Shown piece after piece: positions 18,335 to 26,862 of a stretch of 64,000 nt of DNA (positions are counted from its first letter, which is position 1; the number at the start of each line of letters is the position of its first letter). The stretch is from contig NZ_PYGD01000002.1 in the NCBI RefSeq assembly GCF_003014535.1, forward strand, positions 496,001 to 560,000, given 5' to 3'. Position numbers and translations under genes: made by a program. Origin of the DNA: Taibaiella chishuiensis (GTDB lineage: Bacteria; Bacteroidota; Bacteroidia; Chitinophagales; Chitinophagaceae). The notes beneath the pieces were generated by a model that saw only the letters and a program-made list of their open reading frames with translations, ran no database searches and was not told the DNA's origin.

Positions 18335-21300
18335 ATGAACACACTTAAATTAGAAGAAAGACTCGATGAAGTCTGGAAGCATTGCCAGCGCGGCCTGGTC
18401 TATCCTTCGCCCTTTGCGGTTTTCGCCACCTTCTGGCTGAAGCAACCGGAAAGCCGGTTACGGCTGGCCGAACTCCTGGCCGGTTTCCGCGAAGAGATCA
18501 ATAGCAATGAACGGCTGGCCAACCGCAATACCACGGTGGTATTGGGTGTTTCGTTTAAAAACTGGAAGGACATCTGTACCGCAGAAGGATTGCCGGTACC
18601 CAAAGGGATGCAATTGAATTTTCCTACCGACAAAGATCCGCTTACTTCGGATGTATTCGGCGCTTCGAAAGGTGTTTTTGAAGATTCGAAAGGCGACCTC
18701 TGGTTCCATATTAAAAGTGATGATGAAACTGCCTGCAAGCTGGTACTCGATATGGTGGTAGATGCCCTGAAAGACAATACCAAAGGACATTTCGCGCAGG
18801 AAGCTGCGTCCAAATCGGATAAGAAGGACGGGCATAACGGTAAAGTACTGGGTTGCCGTTTCTCCGAAAACCTGAACAATCCTTCCGATCCGATCACCAT
18901 TGCCAAGCATACCCTGATCGGCGGCGACGATATCCGGCACCTGGGCGGCTCTTTTGTACTGGCCCAGCGTTTCCTGATCAACTGGAACCAGATCAATATG
19001 ATGACCGAGGACCAGATCGAAGACCTGATCGGCCGTAAAACAGATGATACCATTATTCCCGACCGCGATTCCCGTAGCCATATCAAATCGGCAAGGGTAC
19101 AGGATCAGAACGGGAACACCACGCCGGTACTGCGCCTGGGCTTACCCTTTGGCCGTGCCAAACAATCGGGTACCGGTTTCCGTGCGCCTAAATCGGTTAC
19201 GGCATCCGATGAAGAAGGCATCTATTTTGCCGGTTTTGCCAAAGAAGCCGGTATCCTCGAAAATATTATGAGCAACCAGATCGGCGCCGATAGCGGCTTT
19301 ATGAACGATCGCCTGTTCAATCACCTGAAGTCGGACCTGGGCGGTTTATTCTACATCCCCAGTGTGGACGATCTCGGCCTTGATGCACAACCGGGGTATA
19401 CCAATAACTTTACGTTTATGGAAGAGGGCGACTGGTCGAAGTTTCCGGGCGTGGACTGGACGCGCCTGGACCGGCACTACCAGGATGCCTCCGAAAACGG
19501 GCTGATGTATTACAGCCACCAGAACTATTTATTTACCATGTCCACCGGTATCAACCGGCGCAACTTCTTTTTTAAAACGCCTACAAACCGTATCCTGAGC
19601 CTGTTGGAGAACATCTTCTCTTTATGGCAGGACAACTGGTATTTTAACCGCAAACAGGAAGAGATCAAAGAAGACATCCGGCATTATATGGATGCGTACC
19701 CGGGCGACGACAAGCCTGCAGACATCATGCAGGAATCGATCATGGTCCGTAAAGGCTGGGCCATCCGCCTGAGCCTGCGTTTATTCAGCTCCCCGGAGTA
19801 CGGCTTCAGGGGACGTAAGATCAGGTTCGCCGATGGCTCCTTACATCCTTATTCCGCATTCCTCGAGCCCAAAGGCGTATGTGTTTATGGTTCGGATACC
19901 TATCGTATCGCACCCGAAGAGATCATCGTGGGTGCAATGCCCAATCTCTCCCTGGGCGAAGGCCGTTATGTTATGAAGTACCTGTCGGATACCGAACGTA
20001 TGGATGGCTTCTTAAGCAACCTGAGCGAAGCTTCCGGCGTAGGACACGTAATCCCCAATTATGAAAAGGCATTGGAAAAAGGCCTGAAGGAGATGAAGGC
20101 CGACGTGCTGGCTTACGAACAAAAGGCAACCAGTAAGGAGTTGAAAGACTTTTACCGTTCGTCTTACCTGGCACTCGAAGGGATTACCGAATACATGCTG
20201 AGTTATGAAACCCTGGCCCGCGAAACCGCGGCGCAGATGGCGGAAGGCCAGCAATGGGAAAAAGAAAACCTGCTGGCGATTGCAGACCGTATGCAGAAAC
20301 TGGCTCATGACAAACCCGATACCTTCGTGGAAGCGGTACAGTTTATTTTTACCCTGCATACCTGCCTGCACCTGAACGGCGAACCTACGGCTATCGGCAG
20401 GATGGACCAGTTGTTGCAGCCTTATTACGACAAGGGCGGTATTACGGAAGATGAGGCACAGGAAATTATCGATGCCTTTTATATCAAGCTGGACGAAAAG
20501 GTACAGCAGAACAGGATCTTTATGGAAGATCACCAACCTTTCGGTAACCTGGCCATGGGCGGCAGTTCCGGTCCTTACCCGCAGGGCGCTTCCCTGGGGC
20601 AATGGATCCAGCAGATCACGGTAGGCGGTACCGTTGCCGATGGTGCACCCGATTTTGAATCTTCCCGTCCTGCGTACAACGTCCTTACCCGTTTGTTTAT
20701 ACGCGCTTCCGGCAGGCTGCCTTTAAATGCGCCTTGTCTCTCGCTGCGCACACGTAAGGACATTCCTTACGAAATACTGGAAGATGCAGCGCATGCCTTA
20801 CTTTCGGGTGGTGCGCATCCCATATTGCTCAATGATGAAAAGATAATCAAAGGCCTGTACCACAGCGGCGATCATGTAGGCGCCGACCTCGGTGACAAGG
20901 ATAAAAAATGGAACTCGGCGGTAACCATGAAGTCTGCGCAGAACTATGCCTGCGATGGTTGTTATGAACCGCAGTTTCCCGGCGAAAACTGGTTCTCTTT
21001 AGGTGGTTTCTCTACCTTGCAACCGCTGGAATGCGCATTAAACCAGGGTCGCACCTATTCTTCCGCCGGTCAGTCCTACCTGTTCGGACAAACCGTATCG
21101 CTGAATTCCAAACCGGCCGACCAGATCAAAAGTTTTAAAGAGCTGCTCGATATTTATTTCCAGCATTTCGAATTGCTGAACCGCAAAGCCTTTAACGGCC
21201 AGCTGATGGGCTTCGGCGCCAATACCAAATTCTGTCCTTCGCCTATACTGAATGTGCTGATGGATGATTGCCTGGCCCGCGGACTTGATTTCTACAGCGG

Positions 21301-22261
21301 CGGTACCCGGTATAATATCTACGGCCCTTGTTATATCTCTTTAAGCTCGACCATCAATTCCCTGTATGCCATCAATACCATGGTGTTCGATACCCGCAAT
21401 GCGGTAACGACCCTACCCGAACTGCTGGAATGCCTGTGTTGCGACTGGGGGTATAAGATGACCGAGCCCTTTATCAGCACGCTTTCGGGCGAGTCCCGCA
21501 TTGCCGGGCGCTCCGACCGCTTTAAACGCCTGAGGGAAATAGCCCTGGGATTGCCGCGTTATGGTCGTGGACACCACGAAATAGATCATTTCGGCGACCA
21601 GATCATTGCAGGCATCGCCAAGATCTCGGTAGAGACCTTTACCCAGCCGCTGCCGCAGATGTACAGCACCTTGCAAAACCTCGCCGCCCGCTATGGCACG
21701 GAAGAACATCCTTTCGGTATCCAGATACAACCGGGTGTAGGCACCTTCGAAAACCATGTGGAAATGGGCGCCTGGAACGGGGCCAGTGCCGACGGCCGCA
21801 GGCTGGGCACCGCCGTAGCTTCCGATCTGAGTGCTGCGCCAAGCCCGATGGATTTGCCTGTGGAACATCAATACGCCGGCTTTGAAGCCTCGCTGGCCGG
21901 TTTTGCCGGTAAGGGCGCTGAAATGATGTCGGACGGCGCGCCTACGGATTATAACATCAACGAAAACTTCCCGGCAGAAAGGATTATCCGCGTGATGCAG
22001 CAATTTGCCGAAGGACAGTCCTCCAACATCTTAACGATTACCGTAGCCAGTCCCGACACGTACAGCAGTGCCGTGAACTCGCCCGAACAGTACAACCTCC
22101 TGAGGGTGCGTACCGGGGGCTGGTCCAACTTCTTTACATCGGTATTCCCGCTTTCGCAGGACCAGCACCGCAGAAGACCGGTATCGACTCCTGAAGTGCT
22201 GGAGCCCAAAGCCAGCGCGGCGCAGAAATGCCCCTACCATCAGCAAATGGTCGCAGAATAA
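18335..22261 (+). CDS. DyP-type peroxidase-like / glycyl radical enzyme fusion protein
   Basis: 1308 residues from ATG 18335 (MNTLKLEERLDE); a 46-codon upstream extension overlaps the hairpins and is rejected. Residues ~25-350 resemble DyP peroxidases: GDLWFHIKSDD, GGSFVLAQRFLINW, IGRKTDDT, the proximal-His motif SHI (His249), LRLGLPFG, EEGIYFAGFAKE and GLFYIPS. The distal GxxDG motif is altered to GCRFSENLNNP (173-183), so the usual Asp is missing. Residues ~390-1280 are a pyruvate-formate-lyase/glycerol-dehydratase-like domain with the thiyl Cys and Glu in GCYEPQ (Cys876, Glu878), GRRLG, and a glycyl loop RTGGWS (Gly1262; usual form RVAGYS). No radical-SAM activase is nearby. Monocistronic with its own terminator. 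Reaction unknown. Confidence 0.8.
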   Translation: MNTLKLEERLDEVWKHCQRGLVYPSPFAVFATFWLKQPESRLRLAELLAGFREEINSNERLANRNTTVVLGVSFKNWKDICTAEGLPVPKGMQLNFPTDKDPLTSDVFGASKGVFEDSKGDLWFHIKSDDETACKLVLDMVVDALKDNTKGHFAQEAASKSDKKDGHNGKVLGCRFSENLNNPSDPITIAKHTLIGGDDIRHLGGSFVLAQRFLINWNQINMMTEDQIEDLIGRKTDDTIIPDRDSRSHIKSARVQDQNGNTTPVLRLGLPFGRAKQSGTGFRAPKSVTASDEEGIYFAGFAKEAGILENIMSNQIGADSGFMNDRLFNHLKSDLGGLFYIPSVDDLGLDAQPGYTNNFTFMEEGDWSKFPGVDWTRLDRHYQDASENGLMYYSHQNYLFTMSTGINRRNFFFKTPTNRILSLLENIFSLWQDNWYFNRKQEEIKEDIRHYMDAYPGDDKPADIMQESIMVRKGWAIRLSLRLFSSPEYGFRGRKIRFADGSLHPYSAFLEPKGVCVYGSDTYRIAPEEIIVGAMPNLSLGEGRYVMKYLSDTERMDGFLSNLSEASGVGHVIPNYEKALEKGLKEMKADVLAYEQKATSKELKDFYRSSYLALEGITEYMLSYETLARETAAQMAEGQQWEKENLLAIADRMQKLAHDKPDTFVEAVQFIFTLHTCLHLNGEPTAIGRMDQLLQPYYDKGGITEDEAQEIIDAFYIKLDEKVQQNRIFMEDHQPFGNLAMGGSSGPYPQGASLGQWIQQITVGGTVADGAPDFESSRPAYNVLTRLFIRASGRLPLNAPCLSLRTRKDIPYEILEDAAHALLSGGAHPILLNDEKIIKGLYHSGDHVGADLGDKDKKWNSAVTMKSAQNYACDGCYEPQFPGENWFSLGGFSTLQPLECALNQGRTYSSAGQSYLFGQTVSLNSKPADQIKSFKELLDIYFQHFELLNRKAFNGQLMGFGANTKFCPSPILNVLMDDCLARGLDFYSGGTRYNIYGPCYISLSSTINSLYAINTMVFDTRNAVTTLPELLECLCCDWGYKMTEPFISTLSGESRIAGRSDRFKRLREIALGLPRYGRGHHEIDHFGDQIIAGIAKISVETFTQPLPQMYSTLQNLAARYGTEEHPFGIQIQPGVGTFENHVEMGAWNGASADGRRLGTAVASDLSAAPSPMDLPVEHQYAGFEASLAGFAGKGAEMMSDGAPTDYNINENFPAERIIRVMQQFAEGQSSNILTITVASPDTYSSAVNSPEQYNLLRVRTGGWSNFFTSVFPLSQDQHRRRPVSTPEVLEPKASAAQKCPYHQQMVAE

Positions 22262-22280
22262 GATAAAGGATCAAAAGACA

Positions 22281-22318
22281 AGGCCATCCATAACTTAGTT
22301 ATGGATGGCCTTTTTTTA
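22281..22318 (+). terminator. Rho-independent terminator of the fusion gene
   Basis: Perfect 12-bp stem GGCCATCCATAA (22282-22293) with TTATGGATGGCC (22299-22310), loop of five, followed by a run of eight T. It lies 20 bases after the stop codon. Confidence 0.92.
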
Positions 22319-22417
22319 TATACCCTGTTCTGTTGATGGGCGAAATAGTCCGGGTAGCTTATCGCTTGCCCCGGTAACGCGGGCCTTGCGCTTCAGGACC
22401 TGTACCCATGCGCCCGA

Positions 22418-22816
22418 TTACGGGCAACGTTTCTGTGCGGTACTCTTTAAGGCCCATGCGATAAGCAGGGGTTGAAACCATAGCCTGGTAAAGCGTTTGG
22501 CGTCAGTATCCAGGCCAAAGGCATCGCGGTGGTGGGTATACTGTGCTATATTACCCGGGAAAACCGCGGCGAAAAATAAGGCCGCAATCTTGCCAGTCAG
22601 GCCCCGGTGCCGTTTGGGCGCCACGACCAGCGCCGTACCCAGCGCAATCTCTGCAATGCCCGAATACAGTACGGTATCCTCTTCCTTTAAGGGTACCCAA
22701 TCCGGAACCTGTGCCTTAAAGGCTTTCCGGGCGAAACTGAGGTGGCTGATGCCTGCAAACACTAATCCTGCGCCCAACAGGATGCGGCTCCCGTTTTTTA
22801 CGATTGACCTGTTCAT
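22418..22816 (-). CDS. DoxX family membrane protein
   Basis: 132 residues with four predicted membrane segments: LLGAGLVFAGISHL, YSGIAEIALGTALVV, IAALFFAAVFPGNIAQY and a C-terminal helix near WFQPLLIAWAL. This is the DoxX/YphA-like layout of small quinone-linked or unknown-function membrane proteins. It is single, 127 bases downstream of the TerB/PH-like gene, and probably not part of that operon. Confidence 0.75.
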   Translation of the reverse strand: MNRSIVKNGSRILLGAGLVFAGISHLSFARKAFKAQVPDWVPLKEEDTVLYSGIAEIALGTALVVAPKRHRGLTGKIAALFFAAVFPGNIAQYTHHRDAFGLDTDAKRFTRLWFQPLLIAWALKSTAQKRCP

Positions 22817-22943
22817 AACAAAAACTTTTACCGGAGAACAACAGCGGGAGCAGATGGTTGCAGTCGAAAAACTAAAATTTTATCCGGCCCGGTATAAAAA
22901 TGCACAAAAAGCAATGCACAGGATTCGAGATGTGTGTCTGTCC

Positions 22944-24035
22944 TTACCGGCGCTCGTGGAGCAGGCGTTCCAGCATCATACAGAATAAGTCGGCGTCCCG
23001 GCCTATTTGGAGTACAGGCGATTTGCCGGCATCTTTTCCTATTTCAACCCCGTCGGTATAGGGATTAATGGCCAGTATTTTGTCCAGGCGTATATGGCTG
23101 TTCTTTTTCTGCCCGGTAAAGAGGATCCGTTTATTGGTCAGGTACAGGGTGCCGGTATCTATATGTTTCATGGTGTCGACGGTATAATGTTGGGTACTGC
23201 GCGTGCCGGAATTTAAATAAAAGCCTTTGGCAATTTTAATGCGGCCGGAGAAGCCGGTATAGCTGGTACGCACCCTTTCCTGCCGGAGCTCGTGCCAGCG
23301 TACATTGGGGATATGCATGTGACAGGTCTCCGTTAGCGACAACACGATGCCGGGTTGAATGACCGGGAGGGCCTGGTGTTCAATAGCCCAGTAGCTTTTA
23401 AGTTTACGGATCTGCTCCCGGGTTTGCTCATTGAGGGTGATATGGACACGAAGACTTTGCGATATGCTTTCGAGTTCCCGTTCTTCCTGCGGGGATACCC
23501 TTTGGTCGGCGATCATCTTGCGGATATAGGTTTCGACGAACGATCTTCTTAGCGCTGAAGAGATGTTTTCGGTTAGTTCCTGCGGCAGCCGGAGGCTCCC
23601 GGCAAGCCCGGCAAGGAAGCGCTCCTTGTCGGCGGTCAGCCTGCCGTCTTCTATAGTTTTATGGAAGGCGCTCCTGTAGGCCTCTTCGCCGAGTTTAAGC
23701 TGCAGCTGCCTGGCGCTTGCTTCATCGAGGGCAAGTATCGATTGCAGGTGCTGCAGTGGCCGGGATTCCAACGGCCCCGGCATCTTGTCGTTGATACAGC
23801 GGTTGAGGTATACGGCATAAAACTCTTCCATATTGCGCAGGTATTCTTTGTTTAGCCGGAGCCGGTACCTGCTTTCGATTTGTTGTATGTCGCTGCGTTG
23901 AATATGCAGGATATCTCTTGTCGCCAGTAAGTTATTCACTTCGATCACTGCATTATCGCGGGGCGCCTGTTGCAGCAGGCGTTGCAGCCATCCCGGTGCT
24001 GATAAAGGTCTTACCTGGTAAAGGTTATGGTTCAT
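22944..24035 (-). CDS. TerB-like / bacterial PH-like domain protein
   Basis: 363 residues, no signal peptide. Residues ~120-225 hold two helical repeats (EDGRLTADKERFLAGLAG and ADQRVSPQEERELESISQSL) resembling TerB-type domains found in tellurite/stress proteins. Residues ~285-360 (TGTLYLTNKRILFTGQKK, IRLDKILAINPYTDGVEI) form a GRAM/bPH-like fold that often binds membranes. The gene starts 3 bases after the stop of the TPR-DUF3761 gene, so it is the last member of the caspase operon. It could act as a membrane-associated sensor or scaffold; function is inferred only from domain types. Confidence 0.65.
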   Translation of the reverse strand: MNHNLYQVRPLSAPGWLQRLLQQAPRDNAVIEVNNLLATRDILHIQRSDIQQIESRYRLRLNKEYLRNMEEFYAVYLNRCINDKMPGPLESRPLQHLQSILALDEASARQLQLKLGEEAYRSAFHKTIEDGRLTADKERFLAGLAGSLRLPQELTENISSALRRSFVETYIRKMIADQRVSPQEERELESISQSLRVHITLNEQTREQIRKLKSYWAIEHQALPVIQPGIVLSLTETCHMHIPNVRWHELRQERVRTSYTGFSGRIKIAKGFYLNSGTRSTQHYTVDTMKHIDTGTLYLTNKRILFTGQKKNSHIRLDKILAINPYTDGVEIGKDAGKSPVLQIGRDADLFCMMLERLLHERR

Positions 24036-24038
24036 AGC

Positions 24039-24998
24039 TTATTCGTATTTTCTGTATTCTTCGTAAATAGGTTGATTCCAGTCGCAGACGCCGCCATGAT
24101 GCGAACAGGCGCCGCGGCCCCGGGCATTCGAGGTACTGCCGTCACAGCAGAGCGTTTCGTAGCCTACCACCCGCTTCCGGACCGGGTTTATTTTGTTGTG
24201 TAATTTTTCGGCGTCTTCATTCCCCGACTGGAGTAAGGGCTTGAGCTCGTTTACCGCTTCCTCTATTTTTCCCGTTTTGCTATAACACATCGCCCGTTGA
24301 ACAAGCAATTGCTTGTTGTCAGGATCGGCATCCAGCAGTTGACTGATCAGGGGCAGGGCAGCCTTGTATTGTCCCGACTGTACGAGTGCCCCGGCATGAC
24401 GCGTTCGTAGCCCGGTAAGTTCTTTTTGCAGCAGGCTTTGGGCTGCTGCGTTTTCCGCAAAAGGAGCCGCCTGTTCCAGGAGTTTAATGGCCGCAGCGGT
24501 TTTGTGCTGTTTAGATAACTCATTGCTGCGCCGGATATAATATTGCAGGCTATCCTGCTTGTCTGCATGCCCGGGCTTTGCAGGTTGTATGGGCTGCGGT
24601 TTTTCCGGTTGTGTAGGCTGCGTTCCTGCCGCGGATAGCGCCTGGGGTTTATCGGTGGGTAGGACATCATCGGCAAGGTGTTTTTTTAATAAGGGTAGTG
24701 CACAGAATAGTAGTAGCAAACAAACAATCGTTTTGGCCCAGGGCGTAAACCGCAAGCGTAGCCTGCGTTCGAGATACCGTTGGCCAGGGGGCAGCAACAG
24801 GGTGCCGATTGCGGCGAACAGCAATAATAACAGGGGTTGCAACAGGCAGGCAAGCGCCAGGCAATAAAAGTAAACACCCAGTATCCACAACAGGACGTTA
24901 TAGAATTTGCTTTTTGCTTTTGCCAAAACAGGTTGGCTTTTAAAATAATCCGGTAGTACCCTTGCTTGCTCCGGGATCAGGTCAGGCACATATTTCAT
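24039..24998 (-). CDS. Membrane TPR protein with C-terminal DUF3761-like domain
   Basis: 319 residues from ATG 24998 (MKYVPDLIPEQAR); the longer frame adds a poor N-terminus. Three hydrophobic segments lie within the first ~110 residues (LLWILGVYFYCLALACLL, LLLLLFAAIGTLLLPP, TIVCLLLLFCALPLL), then a Pro/Gln-rich linker and TPR-like repeats (AIKLLEQAAPFAEN, AALPLISQLLDADPDN, AVNELKPLLQSGN). The last ~40 residues (TLCCDGSTS, GRGACSHHGGVCDW) match the DUF3761 pattern. The TIR protein at 29552 ends in the same motif, GRGSCSHHGGV. It belongs to the caspase operon. Confidence 0.75.
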   Translation of the reverse strand: MKYVPDLIPEQARVLPDYFKSQPVLAKAKSKFYNVLLWILGVYFYCLALACLLQPLLLLLFAAIGTLLLPPGQRYLERRLRLRFTPWAKTIVCLLLLFCALPLLKKHLADDVLPTDKPQALSAAGTQPTQPEKPQPIQPAKPGHADKQDSLQYYIRRSNELSKQHKTAAAIKLLEQAAPFAENAAAQSLLQKELTGLRTRHAGALVQSGQYKAALPLISQLLDADPDNKQLLVQRAMCYSKTGKIEEAVNELKPLLQSGNEDAEKLHNKINPVRKRVVGYETLCCDGSTSNARGRGACSHHGGVCDWNQPIYEEYRKYE

Positions 24999-25114
24999 AG
25001 GTTGGTTCTTTCTTTTTTCTTGAATGAGGACAGCTGTATAAACAGGCTCCGGGCAGCACAAACCGCCCGGGGCCTGTTTCGTTCTAATACTATCGGGTAG
25101 CTATGCACAGCTGC

Positions 25115-25441
25115 TTATGCATCCGCTACAGGTGCGCTCGGGGCATTGGCCTTAACGGAGGTTATACCATTGTCGCGGCCGGAGGCTGTTTCGTACATTT
25201 CGCTGGTGCCGATAACCTGGCCGTTGCCCGCCTTCAGGTTGAAGTAATATTTGTTGTTCCTGGATGTCAGCCTATCGTATCGGCTATCATCTGTAGCATT
25301 CGTTTTAACGGATTCGATCCCGTTGTTGCAGGAAGCCCTGTTGGTGTAGTGTTCACTGGTCAGTATGGTTTGCCCGTTGTCGGCTTTAAGGTTGAAATAG
25401 TACTGACCGTTCGTAGCGGTAGTGATTACGAATTTCCCCAT
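25115..25441 (-). CDS. YegP-like protein with two DUF1508 repeats
   Basis: 108 residues from ATG 25441 (MGKFVITTATNGQYYFN). Two tandem DUF1508 units are visible: GQYYFNLKADNGQTILTSE with NGIESVKTNA, and NKYYFNLKAGNGQVIGTSE with NGITSVKANA. YegP-family proteins are small, widespread and of unknown function. The 39-codon extension to an upstream ATG overlaps the small lipoprotein gene in another frame and is rejected. It sits between that lipoprotein and the TPR protein in the caspase operon. Confidence 0.85.
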   Translation of the reverse strand: MGKFVITTATNGQYYFNLKADNGQTILTSEHYTNRASCNNGIESVKTNATDDSRYDRLTSRNNKYYFNLKAGNGQVIGTSEMYETASGRDNGITSVKANAPSAPVADA

Positions 25442-25490
25442 TTTTTTTAGTTTTTGATGATGATTGTTTATAAGAGCACCGGCGCCTGCT

Positions 25491-25664
25491 TTATTTGTGT
25501 TGCCAGCAGTAACCACCGCCTGCGACCTTACGGGTACAGGCGGTACCTTTTTTGCCAATGTATCCGCAATAGCTGCTGGATTTGTGTTTGGAGCTTGTGC
25601 CGTCGTCCTTATAGCAGGAGCAAAATAGTGTTGTCGTCAGTAAAAGCAGGGTGAGTTTTCTCAT
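25491..25664 (-). CDS. Small Cys/His lipoprotein (DUF5763-like)
   Basis: 57 residues, found by reading the gap between the caspase and DUF1508 genes. A short hydrophobic leader (MRKLTLLLLTTTLFCSC) ends in a likely lipobox at Cys17. The mature part carries C33-x9-C43-x9-C53-x2-H56 within GKKGTACTRKVAGGGYCWQH, a pattern seen in small putative zinc-binding proteins of DUF5763 type. Start and stop fit neatly, 43 bases after the caspase stop and 49 bases before the DUF1508 start. Function unknown. Confidence 0.7.
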   Translation of the reverse strand: MRKLTLLLLTTTLFCSCYKDDGTSSKHKSSSYCGYIGKKGTACTRKVAGGGYCWQHK

Positions 25665-25707
25665 TGTTTTTTTATCGTTTTTGTTTTAATGGAAGAGCGG
25701 TGTTACA

Positions 25708-26676
25708 TCAGATCTTTTTGCCCTGTACCAGGCGCCAGTAGTGTGCGCCCAGTGGTGTCAGCCGGCATCCGTTGCCGTTCATGGCAGCCCAGTACATATG
25801 CTCATCGGGCAAGGGTTCGACCAGACCTGCCGCCTGCATTTTTTGCAGCGATTTAAATATGGCCACCTTTTCCGGCGTGGCGTAGGGCTCTGTGTAAACG
25901 TGGACTACAGCCGGGTCGTTGGTGTATTCGTAAGCCGGGCTGAGCTCGTAAGTTGCATCCGGATCCGGGAAGTACTCGGTTAACTTTTTCAGGATTTGCA
26001 AAGGCAGCTTCGGGTTGGCTTTGCGCAACACCATAAAGTTGCAGACATTTGTTTTAAACACCGGGCGTTGATCCCAGGGACCCAGTGCCTGGTCGATATA
26101 AGCATAAATGCTCGCTGGTGTAATATGGCCGTTGATATCTGCTGCGCCACCTTTTAATGCCTGTATCAGCAGGTTGGTAAATATACCCTTGCCTTTTACC
26201 TCCATCGCGACTTCATTTTTTTTACTGGCCGTCAGGATCGTTACGCCTTCATTGATATGCCCTATGGCTTCGAAGTTGAGGTCCGGTGCGGTGATCGCTG
26301 CACTGTGGCAACAATCCAAAATGATGATCTTGTTTGTACTCGGGCATTTATTGGCCAGTGCCACGATCTCGTTCATGGAGATACCCTGGTCGTGCGGCCG
26401 GTGGTCGGGTGTTACCAGGTAGCCGCCGGTTTCAGTAAGCGCGCCGTGGCCTGAAAAGTAAAAGAGTACCGTATTATACGACTCCTTAAAAAGTTCGATG
26501 ATCAGTTGGCGTAAGTTTTCTCTGCTGGCTACATTAGGTTTTAACAGGACGTGGAAATTGAGCGAACCATCGGCATGGGTGCTTAGCAGCTCGCTGAAAT
26601 CCGAGGCGTCCTGTATGCAACCGGTAAGGGGAGCGGAGGGGTAGGCATTGATGCCTACGATAAGTGCTTTTTTCAT
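25708..26676 (-). CDS. Caspase-like (peptidase C14) protease
   Basis: 322 residues from ATG 26676 (MKKALIVGINAYP). The caspase/metacaspase core is complete: ALIVGINAYPSAPLTGCIQD at the N-terminus, catalytic His77 in FYFSGHGAL and catalytic Cys123 in ILDCCHSA. Residues ~262-318 (ATPEKVAIFKSLQKMQAAGL, CRLTPLGAHYWRLV) look like a winged-helix or small effector domain. No signal peptide, so cytoplasmic. Bacterial caspases act in defence and programmed death, but substrate and trigger are unknown here. First gene of a five-gene operon that is divergent from a two-component system operon. Confidence 0.88.
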   Translation of the reverse strand: MKKALIVGINAYPSAPLTGCIQDASDFSELLSTHADGSLNFHVLLKPNVASRENLRQLIIELFKESYNTVLFYFSGHGALTETGGYLVTPDHRPHDQGISMNEIVALANKCPSTNKIIILDCCHSAAITAPDLNFEAIGHINEGVTILTASKKNEVAMEVKGKGIFTNLLIQALKGGAADINGHITPASIYAYIDQALGPWDQRPVFKTNVCNFMVLRKANPKLPLQILKKLTEYFPDPDATYELSPAYEYTNDPAVVHVYTEPYATPEKVAIFKSLQKMQAAGLVEPLPDEHMYWAAMNGNGCRLTPLGAHYWRLVQGKKI

Positions 26677-26696
26677 TTTTATAATAGTTTGAATTT

Positions 26697-26709
26697 TACT
26701 GCAAAATTT
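26697..26709 (-). promoter_or_regulatory. Promoter -7 region of the caspase operon
   Basis: On the minus strand the sequence reads AAATTTTGCAGTA. AAATTTTG differs by one base from the Bacteroidota -7 box TAnnTTTG. TTTTGCAGTA is identical to the divergent promoter at 26826-26835, and it ends 20 bases before the caspase start codon. Confidence 0.55.
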
Positions 26710-26730
26710 TCCACTTCGGGCATTTTCTAC

Positions 26731-26750
26731 AATACCTAATGATGGGTATT
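26731..26750. promoter_or_regulatory. Operator palindrome 1 (caspase side)
   Basis: AATACCTAATGATGGGTATT. Arms ATACCTA and TGGGTAT have one mismatch and a four-base centre. The centre (26740.5) is 38.5 bp from the G of TTTTG in the caspase promoter. The half-site TACCCAT matches the NarL heptamer form TACyymT, which fits the LuxR-type regulator encoded at 28845. Confidence 0.6.
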
Positions 26751-26782
26751 TGGACACGCCGAATCATTTGCTGTTTGTTTAA

Positions 26783-26800
26783 ATACCTAAGGCTAGGTAT
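26783..26800. promoter_or_regulatory. Operator palindrome 2 (169-residue protein side)
   Basis: ATACCTAAGGCTAGGTAT with perfect 7-bp arms and a four-base centre. The centre (26791.5) is 38.5 bp from the G of TTTTG at 26830, exactly mirroring operator 1. Confidence 0.6.
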
Positions 26801-26801
26801 A

Positions 26802-26818
26802 GGAACGGCTAACGTTCC
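26802..26818. promoter_or_regulatory. Additional inverted repeat next to operator 2
   Basis: GGAACG (26802-26807) and CGTTCC (26813-26818) with a five-base centre. It lies where a -33 box of the rightward promoter would be and has no counterpart on the caspase side. Confidence 0.35.
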
Positions 26819-26822
26819 GCCT

Positions 26823-26835
26823 CATTTTTGCAGTA
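26823..26835 (+). promoter_or_regulatory. Promoter -7 region of the two-component system operon
   Basis: CATTTTTGCAGTA; CATTTTTG is one base from TAnnTTTG and ends in the same TTTTGCAGTA as the caspase promoter. It ends 27 bases before the ATG at 26863. No clear -33 box is visible, which suggests dependence on an activator. Confidence 0.55.
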
Positions 26836-26862
26836 TCAAATCACAATTCAAAATCAAAAATT

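Noticed and set aside
18335-22261. Fusion as a result of a lost stop or frameshift between two genes
   Set aside because: The frame is continuous, the linker (residues ~350-400) is not a degraded stop or start region, and no internal ATG with promoter features separates the halves. An assembly error cannot be excluded without reads.
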